Shown here in pieces: positions 56,207-64,000 of a stretch of DNA of 64,000 nt (position 1 is the first letter of the stretch; each line of letters begins with the position of its first letter). Under the pieces are notes generated by a model. The model was given only the letters and a program-made list of their open reading frames with translations, searched no databases and was not told the origin of the DNA. This DNA comes from Azoarcus olearius (lineage in GTDB: Bacteria > Pseudomonadota > Gammaproteobacteria > Burkholderiales > Rhodocyclaceae): NCBI RefSeq assembly GCF_001682385.1, contig NZ_CP016210.1, forward strand, positions 2,790,001 through 2,854,000. The letters are read 5' to 3'. The translations under genes were made by a program, and so were the position numbers.

Positions 56207-57993
56207 CAGAAAGCGCTGTCGTCGAAGCGGGTCAGCGCACCGCCCGCCTCGCCCACGGTGGCGGCGTTGGCCGCTGCCTGCGGGCCGACCGTCGCCAGGT
56301 AGAAGCGCGCGAGTTCGATCAGGCTGGCGTGATAGGCGGCGTCGCCCTCGCCTTCCACCAGCCGCCGGCGCGCGGCCTGCGCGGCGCGGGCGAGCTGCCA
56401 GCCGCCCACCACCGTGCCGAGCAGGTAGAGGAAGGGCACCGCGCCGGCGAGCACGTCGGCCAGACGGTCCTTGCCATTGGCGAGCACCCAGTCGGCGGCG
56501 GTTTCGAGCGCGTCGATGGTCTCGGCGAAGGCGTCGGCGATGTCGGCCAGCTGCTCGTCCTCGCGCAGCGCCAGCACGGTGGCGCTCAGGTCGGCGATCA
56601 GCTCGCGCAGGGTGGCGCCGTTCTCGCGCAGGATCTTGCGGCCGATCAGGTCATTGGCCTGGATGCCGGTGGTGCCTTCGTAGATGGTGATGATGCGGGC
56701 GTCGCGGAAGAACTGGGCGATGCCGGTCTCCTCGACGAAGCCCATGCCGCCGAAGACCTGGATGGCCTCGTCGCAGACGTCGTTGCCCACCTCGGTGCAC
56801 CAGCCCTTGGCCACCGGCATCAGCAGGTCGACATAGCGGCGGTACTTGTCGGCCACTGCCTTGTCGGCGCTGTGGTGGGCGAAGTCGAACCAGCCGGCGG
56901 CGGTGTAGAGCAAGGCGCGCATCGCCATCACCCGTGCCCGCATGCCGAGCAGCATGCGCTTGACGTCGGGGTGGTGGAGGATGGGCTTGCCGGCCTCGCC
57001 GCTCACCGCGTCGCGGCCCTGCACGCGGTCGCGGGCGTAGCCGAGGGCGAACTGGTAGGCGCGCTCGGCCAGCCCCGCGCCCTGCACGCCGACGCCGAAG
57101 CGGGCCTCGTTCATCATGATGAACATGGTTTCCAGCCCGCGGTTGGGCTGCCCCACCAGGTAGCCGACCGCCCCGCCGTTGTCGCCGTAGCTCATGGTGC
57201 AGGTGGGACTGCCGTGGATGCCCATCTTGTGTTCGATGGAGATGCAGCGCACGTCATTCCTGTCGCCCAGGCTGCCGTCGGCATTCACCAGATACTTCGG
57301 CACGATGAACAGCGACAACCCCTTCACCCCGGCCGGCGCGTCCGGCAGACGGGCCAGCACCAGGTGCACGATGTTGGGGGTGAGTTCGTGTTCGCCGTAG
57401 GAGATGAAGATCTTCTGGCCGAACAGGCGATAGCTGCCGTCGGCCGCGGGTTCGGCGCGCGCGCGGGTGGCGGCGAGGTCGGAGCCGGCCTGCGGTTCGG
57501 TGAGGTTCATCGTGCTGCCCCACTCGCCGCTCACCACCTTGTGCAGCCAGGTCTGCTTCTGCTCGTCGGTAGCGGCGATCAGCAGTGCCTCGGCCTGACC
57601 GACGTTCAACTGCGGCAGCATGGTGAAGGCCATGTTGGTGGAGAACCACATCTCCCACACCGGCGTGGACACCAGCTTGGGCAGGCCCTGGCCGCCGAAC
57701 TCGGTGGGCAGCGACAGCCCGATCCAGCCGGATTCGCTGAACTGGGTGTAGGCCTCCTGCCAGCCGTCCGGCGCAATCACCTTGCCGTCCTCCAGCCTGC
57801 ACCCCTGCTCGTCACCCTGACGGTTGATCGGGGCCAGCACGCCGGCGGCGAACTTGCCGGCTTCTTCGAGGATGGCGGCAACCAGATCGGGCGAGGCTTC
57901 CTCGCAGCCGGGCAACGCGCCGACTGCGTCGAGCCCGGCGAGCTCCTTCAGGATGAACTGCATGTCCCGCAGGGGGGCGGTGTAGTCGAACAT
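56206..57993 (-). CDS. Acyl-CoA dehydrogenase (long, ~600-residue type)
   Basis: This 595-residue FAD enzyme introduces the alpha,beta double bond into an acyl-CoA. It has an N-terminal helical domain, the beta-domain motif MNLTEPQAGSDLAATRARAE, an FAD-contact stretch QVFGGMGFVEETGIAQFFRD and the catalytic-glutamate region ITIYEGTTGIQANDLIGRK. A ~120-residue C-terminal extension is typical of this subfamily. ATG 57993 (MFDYTAP) is used; an open frame upstream of it is repeat-derived. EtfAB, its electron acceptor, is in the same operon. Confidence 0.93.
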   Translation of the reverse strand: MFDYTAPLRDMQFILKELAGLDAVGALPGCEEASPDLVAAILEEAGKFAAGVLAPINRQGDEQGCRLEDGKVIAPDGWQEAYTQFSESGWIGLSLPTEFGGQGLPKLVSTPVWEMWFSTNMAFTMLPQLNVGQAEALLIAATDEQKQTWLHKVVSGEWGSTMNLTEPQAGSDLAATRARAEPAADGSYRLFGQKIFISYGEHELTPNIVHLVLARLPDAPAGVKGLSLFIVPKYLVNADGSLGDRNDVRCISIEHKMGIHGSPTCTMSYGDNGGAVGYLVGQPNRGLETMFIMMNEARFGVGVQGAGLAERAYQFALGYARDRVQGRDAVSGEAGKPILHHPDVKRMLLGMRARVMAMRALLYTAAGWFDFAHHSADKAVADKYRRYVDLLMPVAKGWCTEVGNDVCDEAIQVFGGMGFVEETGIAQFFRDARIITIYEGTTGIQANDLIGRKILRENGATLRELIADLSATVLALREDEQLADIADAFAETIDALETAADWVLANGKDRLADVLAGAVPFLYLLGTVVGGWQLARAAQAARRRLVEGEGDAAYHASLIELARFYLATVGPQAAANAATVGEAGGALTRFDDSAF

Positions 57994-58080
57994 GGTGAGG
58001 GTCTCCTTGTGGTGCTTTTTTGGTGTTCGGGTGGGGGCTTCAGCTGCGCTGTCGCGGAAGGGCGGAAAGGGGGGTTGTTC

Positions 58081-58187
58081 CTCCCCTTTCAAGGGGGCGT
58101 AACCGGGGTTTCGGCAAGCACTGCTTGCCGCCGGCGGAGCGGCGAGGCGAAGCCGAGACTACTTGGCTAGGAGGGGGATGGGGTTGG
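58081..58187. repeat. Dispersed intergenic repeat, copy 1
   Basis: This ~107-bp element runs from CTCCCCTTTCAAGGGGG to GGATGGGGTTGG and contains the hairpin GCAAGCACTGCTTGC. It is nearly identical to the reverse complement of copy 4 (59830-59934) and forms an inverted pair with copy 2. It lies in the 386-bp gap 57994-58379, whose remainder shows nothing recognisable. Confidence 0.85.
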
Positions 58188-58201
58188 GTTCAGCGCTGCA
58201 G

Positions 58202-58310
58202 CCAACCCCATCCCCACCCCAACCCGGGAGCCTGCGCTTCGCTCCGTCGTTCAGCAGGCGACAAGCAGTGCTTGCCGAAACCCCTGCTTCACCCCCTTGA
58301 AGGGGAGGGA
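58202..58310. repeat. Dispersed intergenic repeat, copy 2 (inverted)
   Basis: This is the reverse-oriented partner of copy 1, 14 bp away. It begins CCAACCCCATCCCC and ends CCCCCTTGAAGGGGAG. The central part (CTGCGCTTCGCTCCGTCGTT) has diverged from copy 1, while the ends and the TTGCCGAAACCCC segment are conserved. Confidence 0.85.
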
Positions 58311-58379
58311 GCGAAACCGCGGAGCCTGCAGCCAATCCGGGCCCTCCGAAACCAGCCTCACACCGCCCGCATTCCACCC

Positions 58380-58799
58380 CTACTCACACGCCGCCCGAAT
58401 ATCCTCCGGAATCGGCACCGCCTTGATCCGCAGCGGGTTCTCCGGGTCCTGGATCGCGAACACCCGCACTTCCCGCCCCTCACACAGCACCGTGTCACCG
58501 CGCCGCGCGACGTGGCGCATCACGAAGCTCTTGTTGTTCCAGGTCTCCACCAGGGACTCGATCTCGATGTCCTCGCCGTAGGTGGCGGAGTTCATGAACT
58601 TGCCCTGCACGTCCACCAGCGGCGTGCCGATGATGCCGCGCTGGGCCTTGGTGTCGCGCCAGCTGGGCACGCCGCAGGCGGTGAAGAACTCGCGGCTGGC
58701 GGTATCGAACCACTTGAAGTAGTTGGCGAAGAAGACGATTTCCGCCGGATCGCAATCGGAGAAGGCGATGCGCATGCGGTAGATGTTGCTGCGGGCCAT
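58380..58799 (-). CDS. 4-hydroxybenzoyl-CoA-thioesterase-like protein
   Basis: This 139-residue hot-dog-fold acyl-CoA thioesterase has the catalytic Asp17 in FSDCDPAEIVFFANYFKWFD, the 4-HBT family signature. It may release CoA from stalled aromatic acyl-CoA intermediates or overflow products. It lies 18 bp downstream of the SDR gene on the same strand. Confidence 0.9.
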   Translation of the reverse strand: MARSNIYRMRIAFSDCDPAEIVFFANYFKWFDTASREFFTACGVPSWRDTKAQRGIIGTPLVDVQGKFMNSATYGEDIEIESLVETWNNKSFVMRHVARRGDTVLCEGREVRVFAIQDPENPLRIKAVPIPEDIRAACE

Positions 58800-58817
58800 G
58801 GTCGTGTCGTGTGTGGG

Positions 58818-59585
58818 TTAGCGGGGCGCGAGGCGCACGGCGCCGTCGAGGCGGATGGTTTCGCCGTTGAGCATGACGTTGTCGACGATGCTGACGGCGA
58901 GCTTGGCGAACTCGGCCGGCTCGCCGAGGCGCTGCGGGAAGGGCGTGGCTTCGCCGAGCGACTTCTGCACTTCCGGCGGCAGGCCGCGCATCATCGGGGT
59001 GATGAAGAGGCCCGGGGCGATGGTCATCACGCGGATGCCGAAGCGCGCCAGTTCGCGCGCGATCGGCAGCGTCATCGAGACGATGCCGCCCTTGGAGGCC
59101 GAGTACGCTGCCTGGCCGATCTGGCCGTCGTAGGCGGCGACCGAGGCGGTGTTGATGATGACGCCGCGCTCGCCGTCGGCCTGCGGCTCGCCCTTGCTCA
59201 TGGCTTCCGACGCCAGCCGGATCATGTTGAAGGAGCCGATCAGGTTGATCTGGATGCAGCGCGCGAAGTCGCCCAGCGGCATCACGCCGTCCTTGGGCAG
59301 CACCTTGCCGGCGGTGCCGACACCGGCGCAGTTCACCAGCCCCTGCAGGCCGCCGAAGCGCGTCAGCGCGGTGTCGACCGCCGCCTTGGCATCGGCCTCG
59401 TCGGCGACGTTGGTGCGGCAGAAGACGGTACGCTCGCCGAGTTCGGCGGCGAGCTTTTCGCCCTGGTCGACATTGAGATCGGCGATCACGACCTTGGCGC
59501 CCTGGGCGTGGAAGGCACGCACGGTGGCTTCGCCCAGGCCGGAGGCACCGCCGGTGACGATGAAGGTGTTGTTGTCGAATTTCAT
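58818..59585 (-). CDS. SDR 3-hydroxyacyl-CoA dehydrogenase (HSD10-like)
   Basis: This 255-residue short-chain dehydrogenase has the NAD-binding [15 protein letters not shown] and NCAGVGTAG, the catalytic serine in [15 protein letters not shown] and Tyr/Lys in [11 protein letters not shown]. The sequence resembles type-2 3-hydroxyacyl-CoA dehydrogenases, which oxidise 3-hydroxyacyl-CoA to 3-oxoacyl-CoA. It fits between the hydratase and thiolase steps of this operon. Start [13 protein letters not shown] at 59585; the longer frame upstream comes from the repeat region. Confidence 0.92.
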   Translation of the reverse strand: MKFDNNTFIVTGGASGLGEATVRAFHAQGAKVVIADLNVDQGEKLAAELGERTVFCRTNVADEADAKAAVDTALTRFGGLQGLVNCAGVGTAGKVLPKDGVMPLGDFARCIQINLIGSFNMIRLASEAMSKGEPQADGERGVIINTASVAAYDGQIGQAAYSASKGGIVSMTLPIARELARFGIRVMTIAPGLFITPMMRGLPPEVQKSLGEATPFPQRLGEPAEFAKLAVSIVDNVMLNGETIRLDGAVRLAPR

Positions 59586-59703
59586 GTGCGGTTTCCTGTG
59601 TGTTCGGTTGGGTCGAGGGGAAGGCAAGGGGTTTCGTGGGGTGAGCCAGAGCGACTTGCGAGTAAGGGGAATACGGGTCCGGCAGAGCCGCCGGTGCTGC
59701 CCC

Positions 59704-59808
59704 CTCCCCTTCAAGGGGGCGCAGGCGGGGTTTCGCAGAGCGCCGCTCTGCGCCGCCGGAGCGGCGTAGCGAAGCGGAGACTCCCGGGCTGGGGTGGGGA
59801 TGGGGGTT
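59704..59808. repeat. Dispersed intergenic repeat, copy 3
   Basis: This ~105-bp copy has the same outer ends (CTCCCCTTCAAGGGGG ... GGGGATGGGGGTT) but a different central hairpin (GCAGAGCGCCGCTCTGC). It lies in the second 386-bp gap (59586-59971), paired with copy 4 in inverted orientation. Confidence 0.8.
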
Positions 59809-59829
59809 TCATACGCTTCCGCCCGCTCT

Positions 59830-59934
59830 AACCCCATCCCCCTCCTAGCCGGTAGTCTCGGCTTCGCCTCGCCGCTCCGCCGGCGGCAAGCAGTGCTTGC
59901 CGAAACCCTGGCTACGCCCCCCTTGAAGGGGGAG
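59830..59934. repeat. Dispersed intergenic repeat, copy 4 (inverted)
   Basis: This is the reverse-oriented partner of copy 3. Its reverse complement matches copy 1 over about 80 bp with only one or two differences, including the hairpin GCAAGCACTGCTTGC, so these two are recent relatives. The rest of the gap holds nothing recognisable. Confidence 0.85.
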
Positions 59935-59971
59935 GAACAGAACCGCGGTCGCCTATTCGGTTGCCCGTCTC

Positions 59972-61231
59972 TCAGCCCGCGTTCTCCACCACGATCGCCA
60001 CGCCCTGCCCGCCGCCGGCGCAGGCCGACGACACGCCGAACTGCGCCCCGGCTTCCTTCAGCTCGCGCGCCACGGTCGTGGTCAGACGCACGCCCGAGGC
60101 CCCCAGCGGGTGGCCGATGGCGATTGCGCCGCCGTGGACATTGCCGCGCTCGGTGTCGAAACCCAGTTCGCGCTGGCACGCGAGGTACTGGGCGCCGAAG
60201 GCTTCATTGATCTCGATGCGGCCGAGGTCGCCGACGGTGAGGCCGGCGGTCCTCGCCGCAGCGCGGATGGCCGGGGCCGGGCCGATGCCCATGATTTCCG
60301 GCGGCACCGCGACCGCGGCGCCGGCGACGATGCGCGCCAGCGGCTTGACGCCGTTCGCCCGCACCCAGTCGCCGTGGGCGACGATCACCGCCGCCGCGCC
60401 ATCGACGATGGCCGAGCTGTTGCCGCCGGTCTGCACGCCGCCGAAGGCGGGTTTGAGCTTCTGCAGGGTTTCGAAAGAGGTGGCGCGCACATGGCCGTCG
60501 CGCTCGCAGCGCTCGGCACGGTCGGCAAGCTTGAGGCCGCGGCTGTTGTAGCCTTCCAGATCCCACTTGCTATTCACCACCGCGCTCACTTCGTCGTCGA
60601 AGTAGCCGGATTCCCAGCCCGCCACCGCGCGCGAGAAGCTCAGCTCGGCGAAGCGGTCGACTTCCTCGCGGCTGATGCCGTAGCGCTTGGCGAGGTTCTC
60701 GGCGGTGTCACCCATGCTGCCGCCGAAGGACGTGTCCTTGGTCGCTTCCCACAGGAAGTCGCGGAAATCCACCTGGCCCATGCGGAAGCCGGCGCGGTGG
60801 GTGTAGGCGGCCACCGGGTTGCGCGACATCGACTCGGTGCCGACCGCCAGCGCCACCTTGGCCTTGCCGAGCTTGATCTGGTCGGCGGCGGTCAGGATGG
60901 CCTCGAAGCCGGTGCCGCACAGGCGCTGCACCAGCACCGCCGGCACGTTGGGATTGACGCCGGAATACAGACCGATCTGGCGCGGCATGAAGTAGGCGTC
61001 GAAACTCGCCTGCGCCATGTTGCCGGCGACGATGGCCTGGATGGCGGAAGCCGGGATGCCGCTCTTCTCGAACAGCGCGCGCGCGGCGTAGATGCCGAGG
61101 TCGGTGGGCGAGACGTCGCGCAGCACGCCGTTGTAGTCGGCGAACGGGGTGCGCTGGCCGGCCACCAGCCAGATGTCGTCGTAGGACGTCGTCAGCGCGG
61201 CGGCTTCGGAGGCGGAGTACGGATTGCTCAT
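59972..61231 (-). CDS. Acetyl-CoA acyltransferase (thiolase)
   Basis: This 419-residue thiolase cleaves a 3-oxoacyl-CoA with CoA, releasing acetyl-CoA. The nucleophilic cysteine is in [18 protein letters not shown]; the other catalytic residues are in [24 protein letters not shown] and [12 protein letters not shown]. Start MSNPYSASE at 61231 overlaps the hydratase stop by 4 bp (ATGA). Confidence 0.94.
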   Translation of the reverse strand: MSNPYSASEAAALTTSYDDIWLVAGQRTPFADYNGVLRDVSPTDLGIYAARALFEKSGIPASAIQAIVAGNMAQASFDAYFMPRQIGLYSGVNPNVPAVLVQRLCGTGFEAILTAADQIKLGKAKVALAVGTESMSRNPVAAYTHRAGFRMGQVDFRDFLWEATKDTSFGGSMGDTAENLAKRYGISREEVDRFAELSFSRAVAGWESGYFDDEVSAVVNSKWDLEGYNSRGLKLADRAERCERDGHVRATSFETLQKLKPAFGGVQTGGNSSAIVDGAAAVIVAHGDWVRANGVKPLARIVAGAAVAVPPEIMGIGPAPAIRAAARTAGLTVGDLGRIEINEAFGAQYLACQRELGFDTERGNVHGGAIAIGHPLGASGVRLTTTVARELKEAGAQFGVSSACAGGGQGVAIVVENAG

Positions 61232-62013
61232 TTTTGCGGTCCCTTGCCTTTGCGGGTGAGGAAGTGGCCGATACGCTCGGCGACTTCGGGGCTGGTCTGG
61301 GTCAGTGCGGCGGTCAGCGATTCGACGAAGAAGCCGTCGTCGGTGGCCATGTTGTCGATGCGGGAGATGGCGGACACCATCGCCCAGTTGGCCATCGGCG
61401 CGTTCTCGGCGATGCGGCGGGCGAGTTGTTGCGCCTTCGCCAATGCTTCGCCGGGGCCGACCAGGTAGTGCGCGAGGCCAAGGCGCAGGCCTTCGTCGGC
61501 GTCGAGGATGCGGCCGGTCAGCATCATTTCGCACATGCGGCCGGGGCCGATGATCTTGGCCACCCGCACCGAGGCGCCGCCGCCGACGAAGATGCCGTGG
61601 CGGCCTTCGGGCAGTTGGTAGATCGTGTTGGGTTCGGAGACGCGCACATGGGTGGCGGTCGCCAGTTCCAGCCCGCCGCCGATCACCGCGCCCTGCATCG
61701 CGGCGATGACCGGGATGCCACCGTTCTGGATGCGGTCGAAGATGCGGTGCCAGCCGCGCGAATGCAGCATCACGCCGAAGGGCTCGCGGTGCTGGTGCTC
61801 CGCGAGGTCCAGCCCGGCGCAGAAGTGCTCGCCCTCGCCCGCCAGGATGATCGCGCGGGTGCCTTCCGGCGTGGCGATCAGGGCGGCTTCGAGTGCGGCC
61901 AGCAGGCGGTCGCTCACCGCGTTGCGCTTCTCCGGGCGCGCCAGGGTGATGGTGTAGATGTTGTCCCCTGCCTCGCTGTCGCCATACGAAGTCTTGACCA
62001 GTTGTTCGCTCAT
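61228..62013 (-). CDS. Enoyl-CoA hydratase / crotonase-family protein
   Basis: This 261-residue crotonase-fold enzyme has LARPEKRNAVSDRLLAALEA, the oxyanion-hole segments GEGEHFCAGLDLAEH and MQGAVIGGGLELATATHVRV, and a conserved glutamate in QLPEGRHGIFVGGGA. It lies between the CoA ligase (20 bp downstream of it) and the thiolase. It is either a beta-oxidation hydratase or a feruloyl-CoA hydratase/lyase; the presence of thiolase and SDR favours beta-oxidation. Confidence 0.88.
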   Translation of the reverse strand: MSEQLVKTSYGDSEAGDNIYTITLARPEKRNAVSDRLLAALEAALIATPEGTRAIILAGEGEHFCAGLDLAEHQHREPFGVMLHSRGWHRIFDRIQNGGIPVIAAMQGAVIGGGLELATATHVRVSEPNTIYQLPEGRHGIFVGGGASVRVAKIIGPGRMCEMMLTGRILDADEGLRLGLAHYLVGPGEALAKAQQLARRIAENAPMANWAMVSAISRIDNMATDDGFFVESLTAALTQTSPEVAERIGHFLTRKGKGPQK

Positions 62014-62033
62014 TCTCGTTTTCCTCGGGGGGC

Positions 62034-63902
62034 TCAGATGGCGGAATGGACGGTGATCACCGTCTTGTCCACCACGTCCTGGTACAGGTACTCGACCAGG
62101 TCGGCACGGCGGTTGAGCACCATGCGCTGGTTGATGTAGCCCTTGTCGGTGATCTCGCCCGCCTCCACCGACGGCGGTTCGGCCATCAGCAGCGCGCGCG
62201 AGGGATAGGTGGAGGAGCCGCCGCCGATCTGCTTCATCAGCGCCATGCCCTGGCGCACGCGCTGGCGCACCGCCGGGTTCAGCAGCAGGTCGATGATGTC
62301 GGCGTCCGGCGGCAGGTCCGGGCACAGCGTCCGGCACTCCGGAATGTTGGGGAACACCAGGAAGCCGATCTCGTCGCGGTCGTGGCCGGTCACCACGATG
62401 TCCTGCGCCACCGGCTTCATCGCGTCGATGCCCGCCACCCGCAGCGAGCCGACATGCACCCAGGTGCCGGTGAGAAGCTTGAAGTCCTCGCCGACGCGGC
62501 CGTCGAACAGCAGCCCCTTCTCCGGGAAACGCTCGTCGAGGAATTCGACGGCGTCGCCGATCATGTAATAGCCCTCCTCATCGAAGGACTTGGCGGTGAT
62601 GTCGGGCTGCTTCCAGTAGCCGGGGAAGATGTTCGGGCCTTTCACCCGCACTTCCAGCTTGTCGGCGGAGGGCACCAGCTTGAGCGCCGTGCCCGGCACC
62701 GGCACACCGATCACGCCCGGGCGCTCGGCCTCGAAGTGGCAGTCGGTGCACATCGGCGCGGTCTCGGTCGAGCCCCACGACGACACCATGGTCACCTTGT
62801 GGCCGGTGGTCTGCTCGGAGAGATCCTCCAGGCCTTCCCACAGGTGGTGCGGCAGCGCGGCCCCGGCGTAGAAGATCAGGTTGAGGCGCGCGAAGAAGGT
62901 CTCGCGCAACTGCTTGTCCTCGCGCAGCAGCGGCACCAGCATGTCGTAGGCGCGCGGCACGTTGAAATACACCGTGGGCGAAATCTCCTTGAGATTCTTC
63001 ACGGTCTTGTCGAGACCTGCCGGCGTCGGCTTGCCATCGTCGATCCAGATGGTGCCGCCCCAGCGCAAGATCATGTTGAGGTTGTGGTTGCTGCCGAAGG
63101 TGTGGCTCCACGGCAGCCACTCCACCAGCACCGGCCGGTTTTCCCTGAGGAAGGGCCACACCAGCTCCTTGGCGAGCTGGTTGGAGCACATCATGCGCTG
63201 GGTGTTGATCACCGCCTTGGGCACGCCGACCGAACCGGAGGTGAACAGGAACTTGGCGATGGTGTCGGGAGTGATCGCGTTGAACGCCGCCATCACCGCC
63301 GCCTCGTCCGGCGCCACTTCGATTTCGGCGAAGGGCACGGTGCCCGCGGTGGGTTGGCTGTTGCGGCCGGCGATCACCACGCCGTCATGCAATTCGCGGA
63401 TCGCCGCCAGCGCCGGGGCGAACTTCTCCACCGGATCGGCAAAGATCACCCCCGGACGCAGCAGCTCGATGTTGCCCTTGAGCTTGGCGTGGTCCCTGGA
63501 CATCAGCGAGTTGCCCGGCGAGATCGAGCTGACCGGCACGCCGACGTGCATCGCCGCCAGCATCAGCAGCGCGTGCTCGATCGAGTTGTCCGACAGGATC
63601 ACCACCGGCCGCTCGGCCGACAGCTTCTGGCCGAGCAGCCAGGTGGCGATGCCGATCACCCGGCGGCGGGTCTCGCCCCAGGTGATCTTGCGCCACTCGC
63701 CGCTGACCGCATCGCGTTCGGCGAGGAAGAGCTGGTCGGGCGTTTCCTTGCCCCACTTCTCCACCCACTCGCCGACGCAGCGGGCATAGGTGTCGGGAAG
63801 CGGAATCCCGGACCGCAGGATGCGCGAACCATCGCCGCGCGTTTCGACATTGACGACCGGCTTGGCAAACATCCGGCCAACGTCACGAATCACCGTTTCC
63901 AT
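62034..63902 (-). CDS. Feruloyl-CoA-synthase-like acyl-CoA ligase
   Basis: This 622-residue AMP-forming ligase has the P-loop FLFTSGSVGVPKAVINTQRM, the motif MVSSWGSTETAP, the aspartate that binds the ribose in YYMIGDAVEFLD and the hinge/lysine region GRVGEDFKLLTGTWVHVGSL. The length and the VGSLR segment fit feruloyl-CoA synthases, which activate hydroxycinnamates and related phenylpropanoids. It would supply the CoA ester to the beta-oxidation enzymes downstream. Confidence 0.85.
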   Translation of the reverse strand: METVIRDVGRMFAKPVVNVETRGDGSRILRSGIPLPDTYARCVGEWVEKWGKETPDQLFLAERDAVSGEWRKITWGETRRRVIGIATWLLGQKLSAERPVVILSDNSIEHALLMLAAMHVGVPVSSISPGNSLMSRDHAKLKGNIELLRPGVIFADPVEKFAPALAAIRELHDGVVIAGRNSQPTAGTVPFAEIEVAPDEAAVMAAFNAITPDTIAKFLFTSGSVGVPKAVINTQRMMCSNQLAKELVWPFLRENRPVLVEWLPWSHTFGSNHNLNMILRWGGTIWIDDGKPTPAGLDKTVKNLKEISPTVYFNVPRAYDMLVPLLREDKQLRETFFARLNLIFYAGAALPHHLWEGLEDLSEQTTGHKVTMVSSWGSTETAPMCTDCHFEAERPGVIGVPVPGTALKLVPSADKLEVRVKGPNIFPGYWKQPDITAKSFDEEGYYMIGDAVEFLDERFPEKGLLFDGRVGEDFKLLTGTWVHVGSLRVAGIDAMKPVAQDIVVTGHDRDEIGFLVFPNIPECRTLCPDLPPDADIIDLLLNPAVRQRVRQGMALMKQIGGGSSTYPSRALLMAEPPSVEAGEITDKGYINQRMVLNRRADLVEYLYQDVVDKTVITVHSAI

Positions 63903-63930
63903 AGGATTCCCCGTTCCCTTGCCTGTCGTC

Positions 63931-64000
63931 TTACTCGGCGCGCATCAGCTTGTAGGCGCCGTTTTCCACCTTCACCAGCACGCGCGCGCGGTTGTCGTGG
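63931..64000 (-). CDS. C-terminus of upstream gene (possibly ABC substrate-binding protein)
   Basis: Only the last 22 codons and stop (TAA at 63933-63931) are inside the window, ending in HDNRARVLVKVENGAYKLMR followed by AE. The charged, VKVENG-type ending resembles C-termini of branched-chain-amino-acid-type ABC solute-binding proteins, which often neighbour aromatic-acid operons, but 22 residues are too few to be sure. It is 28 bp upstream of the ligase gene. Confidence 0.4.
   Translation of the reverse strand, partial: HDNRARVLVKVENGAYKLMRAE

Noticed and set aside
57994-58092. N-terminal extension of the acyl-CoA dehydrogenase frame
   Set aside because: The extra codons come partly from the repeat region and lack family similarity; ATG 57993 matches the family start.

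Overview
The window looks like chromosome from a GC-rich betaproteobacterium of the Azoarcus / Aromatoleum / Thauera type (Rhodocyclales). That is an inference from the very high GC content, dense leftward operons for aromatic-acid and acyl-CoA catabolism, a sigma-54-controlled cyanate cluster, a CcoG gene and many PAS-type sensors. I saw no rRNA, tRNA, insertion sequence, phage or CRISPR array.

Layout. 1-3478 (minus): two tandem PAS sensor proteins, the left one cut by the window edge. 3694-4311 (minus): a LuxR-type regulator, divergent across a 356-bp gap that holds a perfect 9-bp inverted repeat. 4668-14857 (plus): a tight nine-gene operon of mostly unrecognised soluble proteins. It contains two paralogues with acidic N-termini and Arg/Ala-rich C-termini, a HEXXH metallopeptidase-like protein, a large helical protein, three further unknowns, a protein with a PD...ExK nuclease-like signature, and a DUF4438 protein. 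This is the best candidate for an undescribed system. 15018-16848: a MocR/GntR-aminotransferase regulator and a VOC protein.

16953-24561 (minus): a mandelate-type catabolic operon. It has a TPP-dependent benzoylformate-decarboxylase-like enzyme, an aldehyde dehydrogenase, an orphan TRAP solute-binding protein, a ketopantoate-reductase-family dehydrogenase and an FMN-dependent MdlB-like dehydrogenase, with a LysR regulator upstream. 24792-26255: ccoG.

26339-38109 (plus): a cyanate cluster. A CynF-like sigma-54 activator is followed by a 39-bp inverted repeat (probable activator site) and a near-consensus -24/-12 promoter. Next come an OsmC-like protein, an acyl-CoA-dehydrogenase-like flavoprotein, a rubredoxin-reductase fusion, the cyanate ABC transporter (cynABD) and cyanase (cynS). 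A TauE/SafE-type permease, a persulfide-dioxygenase-like metallohydrolase and an MFS carrier follow. The redox and sulfur genes suggest that the cyanate may come from oxidation of a sulfur- or nitrogen-containing precursor.

38118-53638: signalling and housekeeping genes. These are a DUF3334 protein, a TetR/HPP divergent pair with repeated operator-like sites, a 1682-residue hybrid sensor kinase, a histidine phosphatase overlapping an HD-GYP response regulator, a KTSC protein, a TetR plus rifampicin-phosphotransferase-like pair, an orphan small protein, a SLC13-type transporter and a thioredoxin-like protein.

53743-64000 (minus): a long beta-oxidation operon, probably for phenylpropanoid or other aromatic side chains. 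In order of transcription it encodes the end of an upstream gene, a feruloyl-CoA-synthase-like ligase, enoyl-CoA hydratase, thiolase, SDR dehydrogenase, thioesterase, acyl-CoA dehydrogenase, MaoC hydratase and EtfB/EtfA, and it ends at an intrinsic terminator. Two 386-bp gaps inside it each hold an inverted pair of a roughly 105-bp dispersed repeat.
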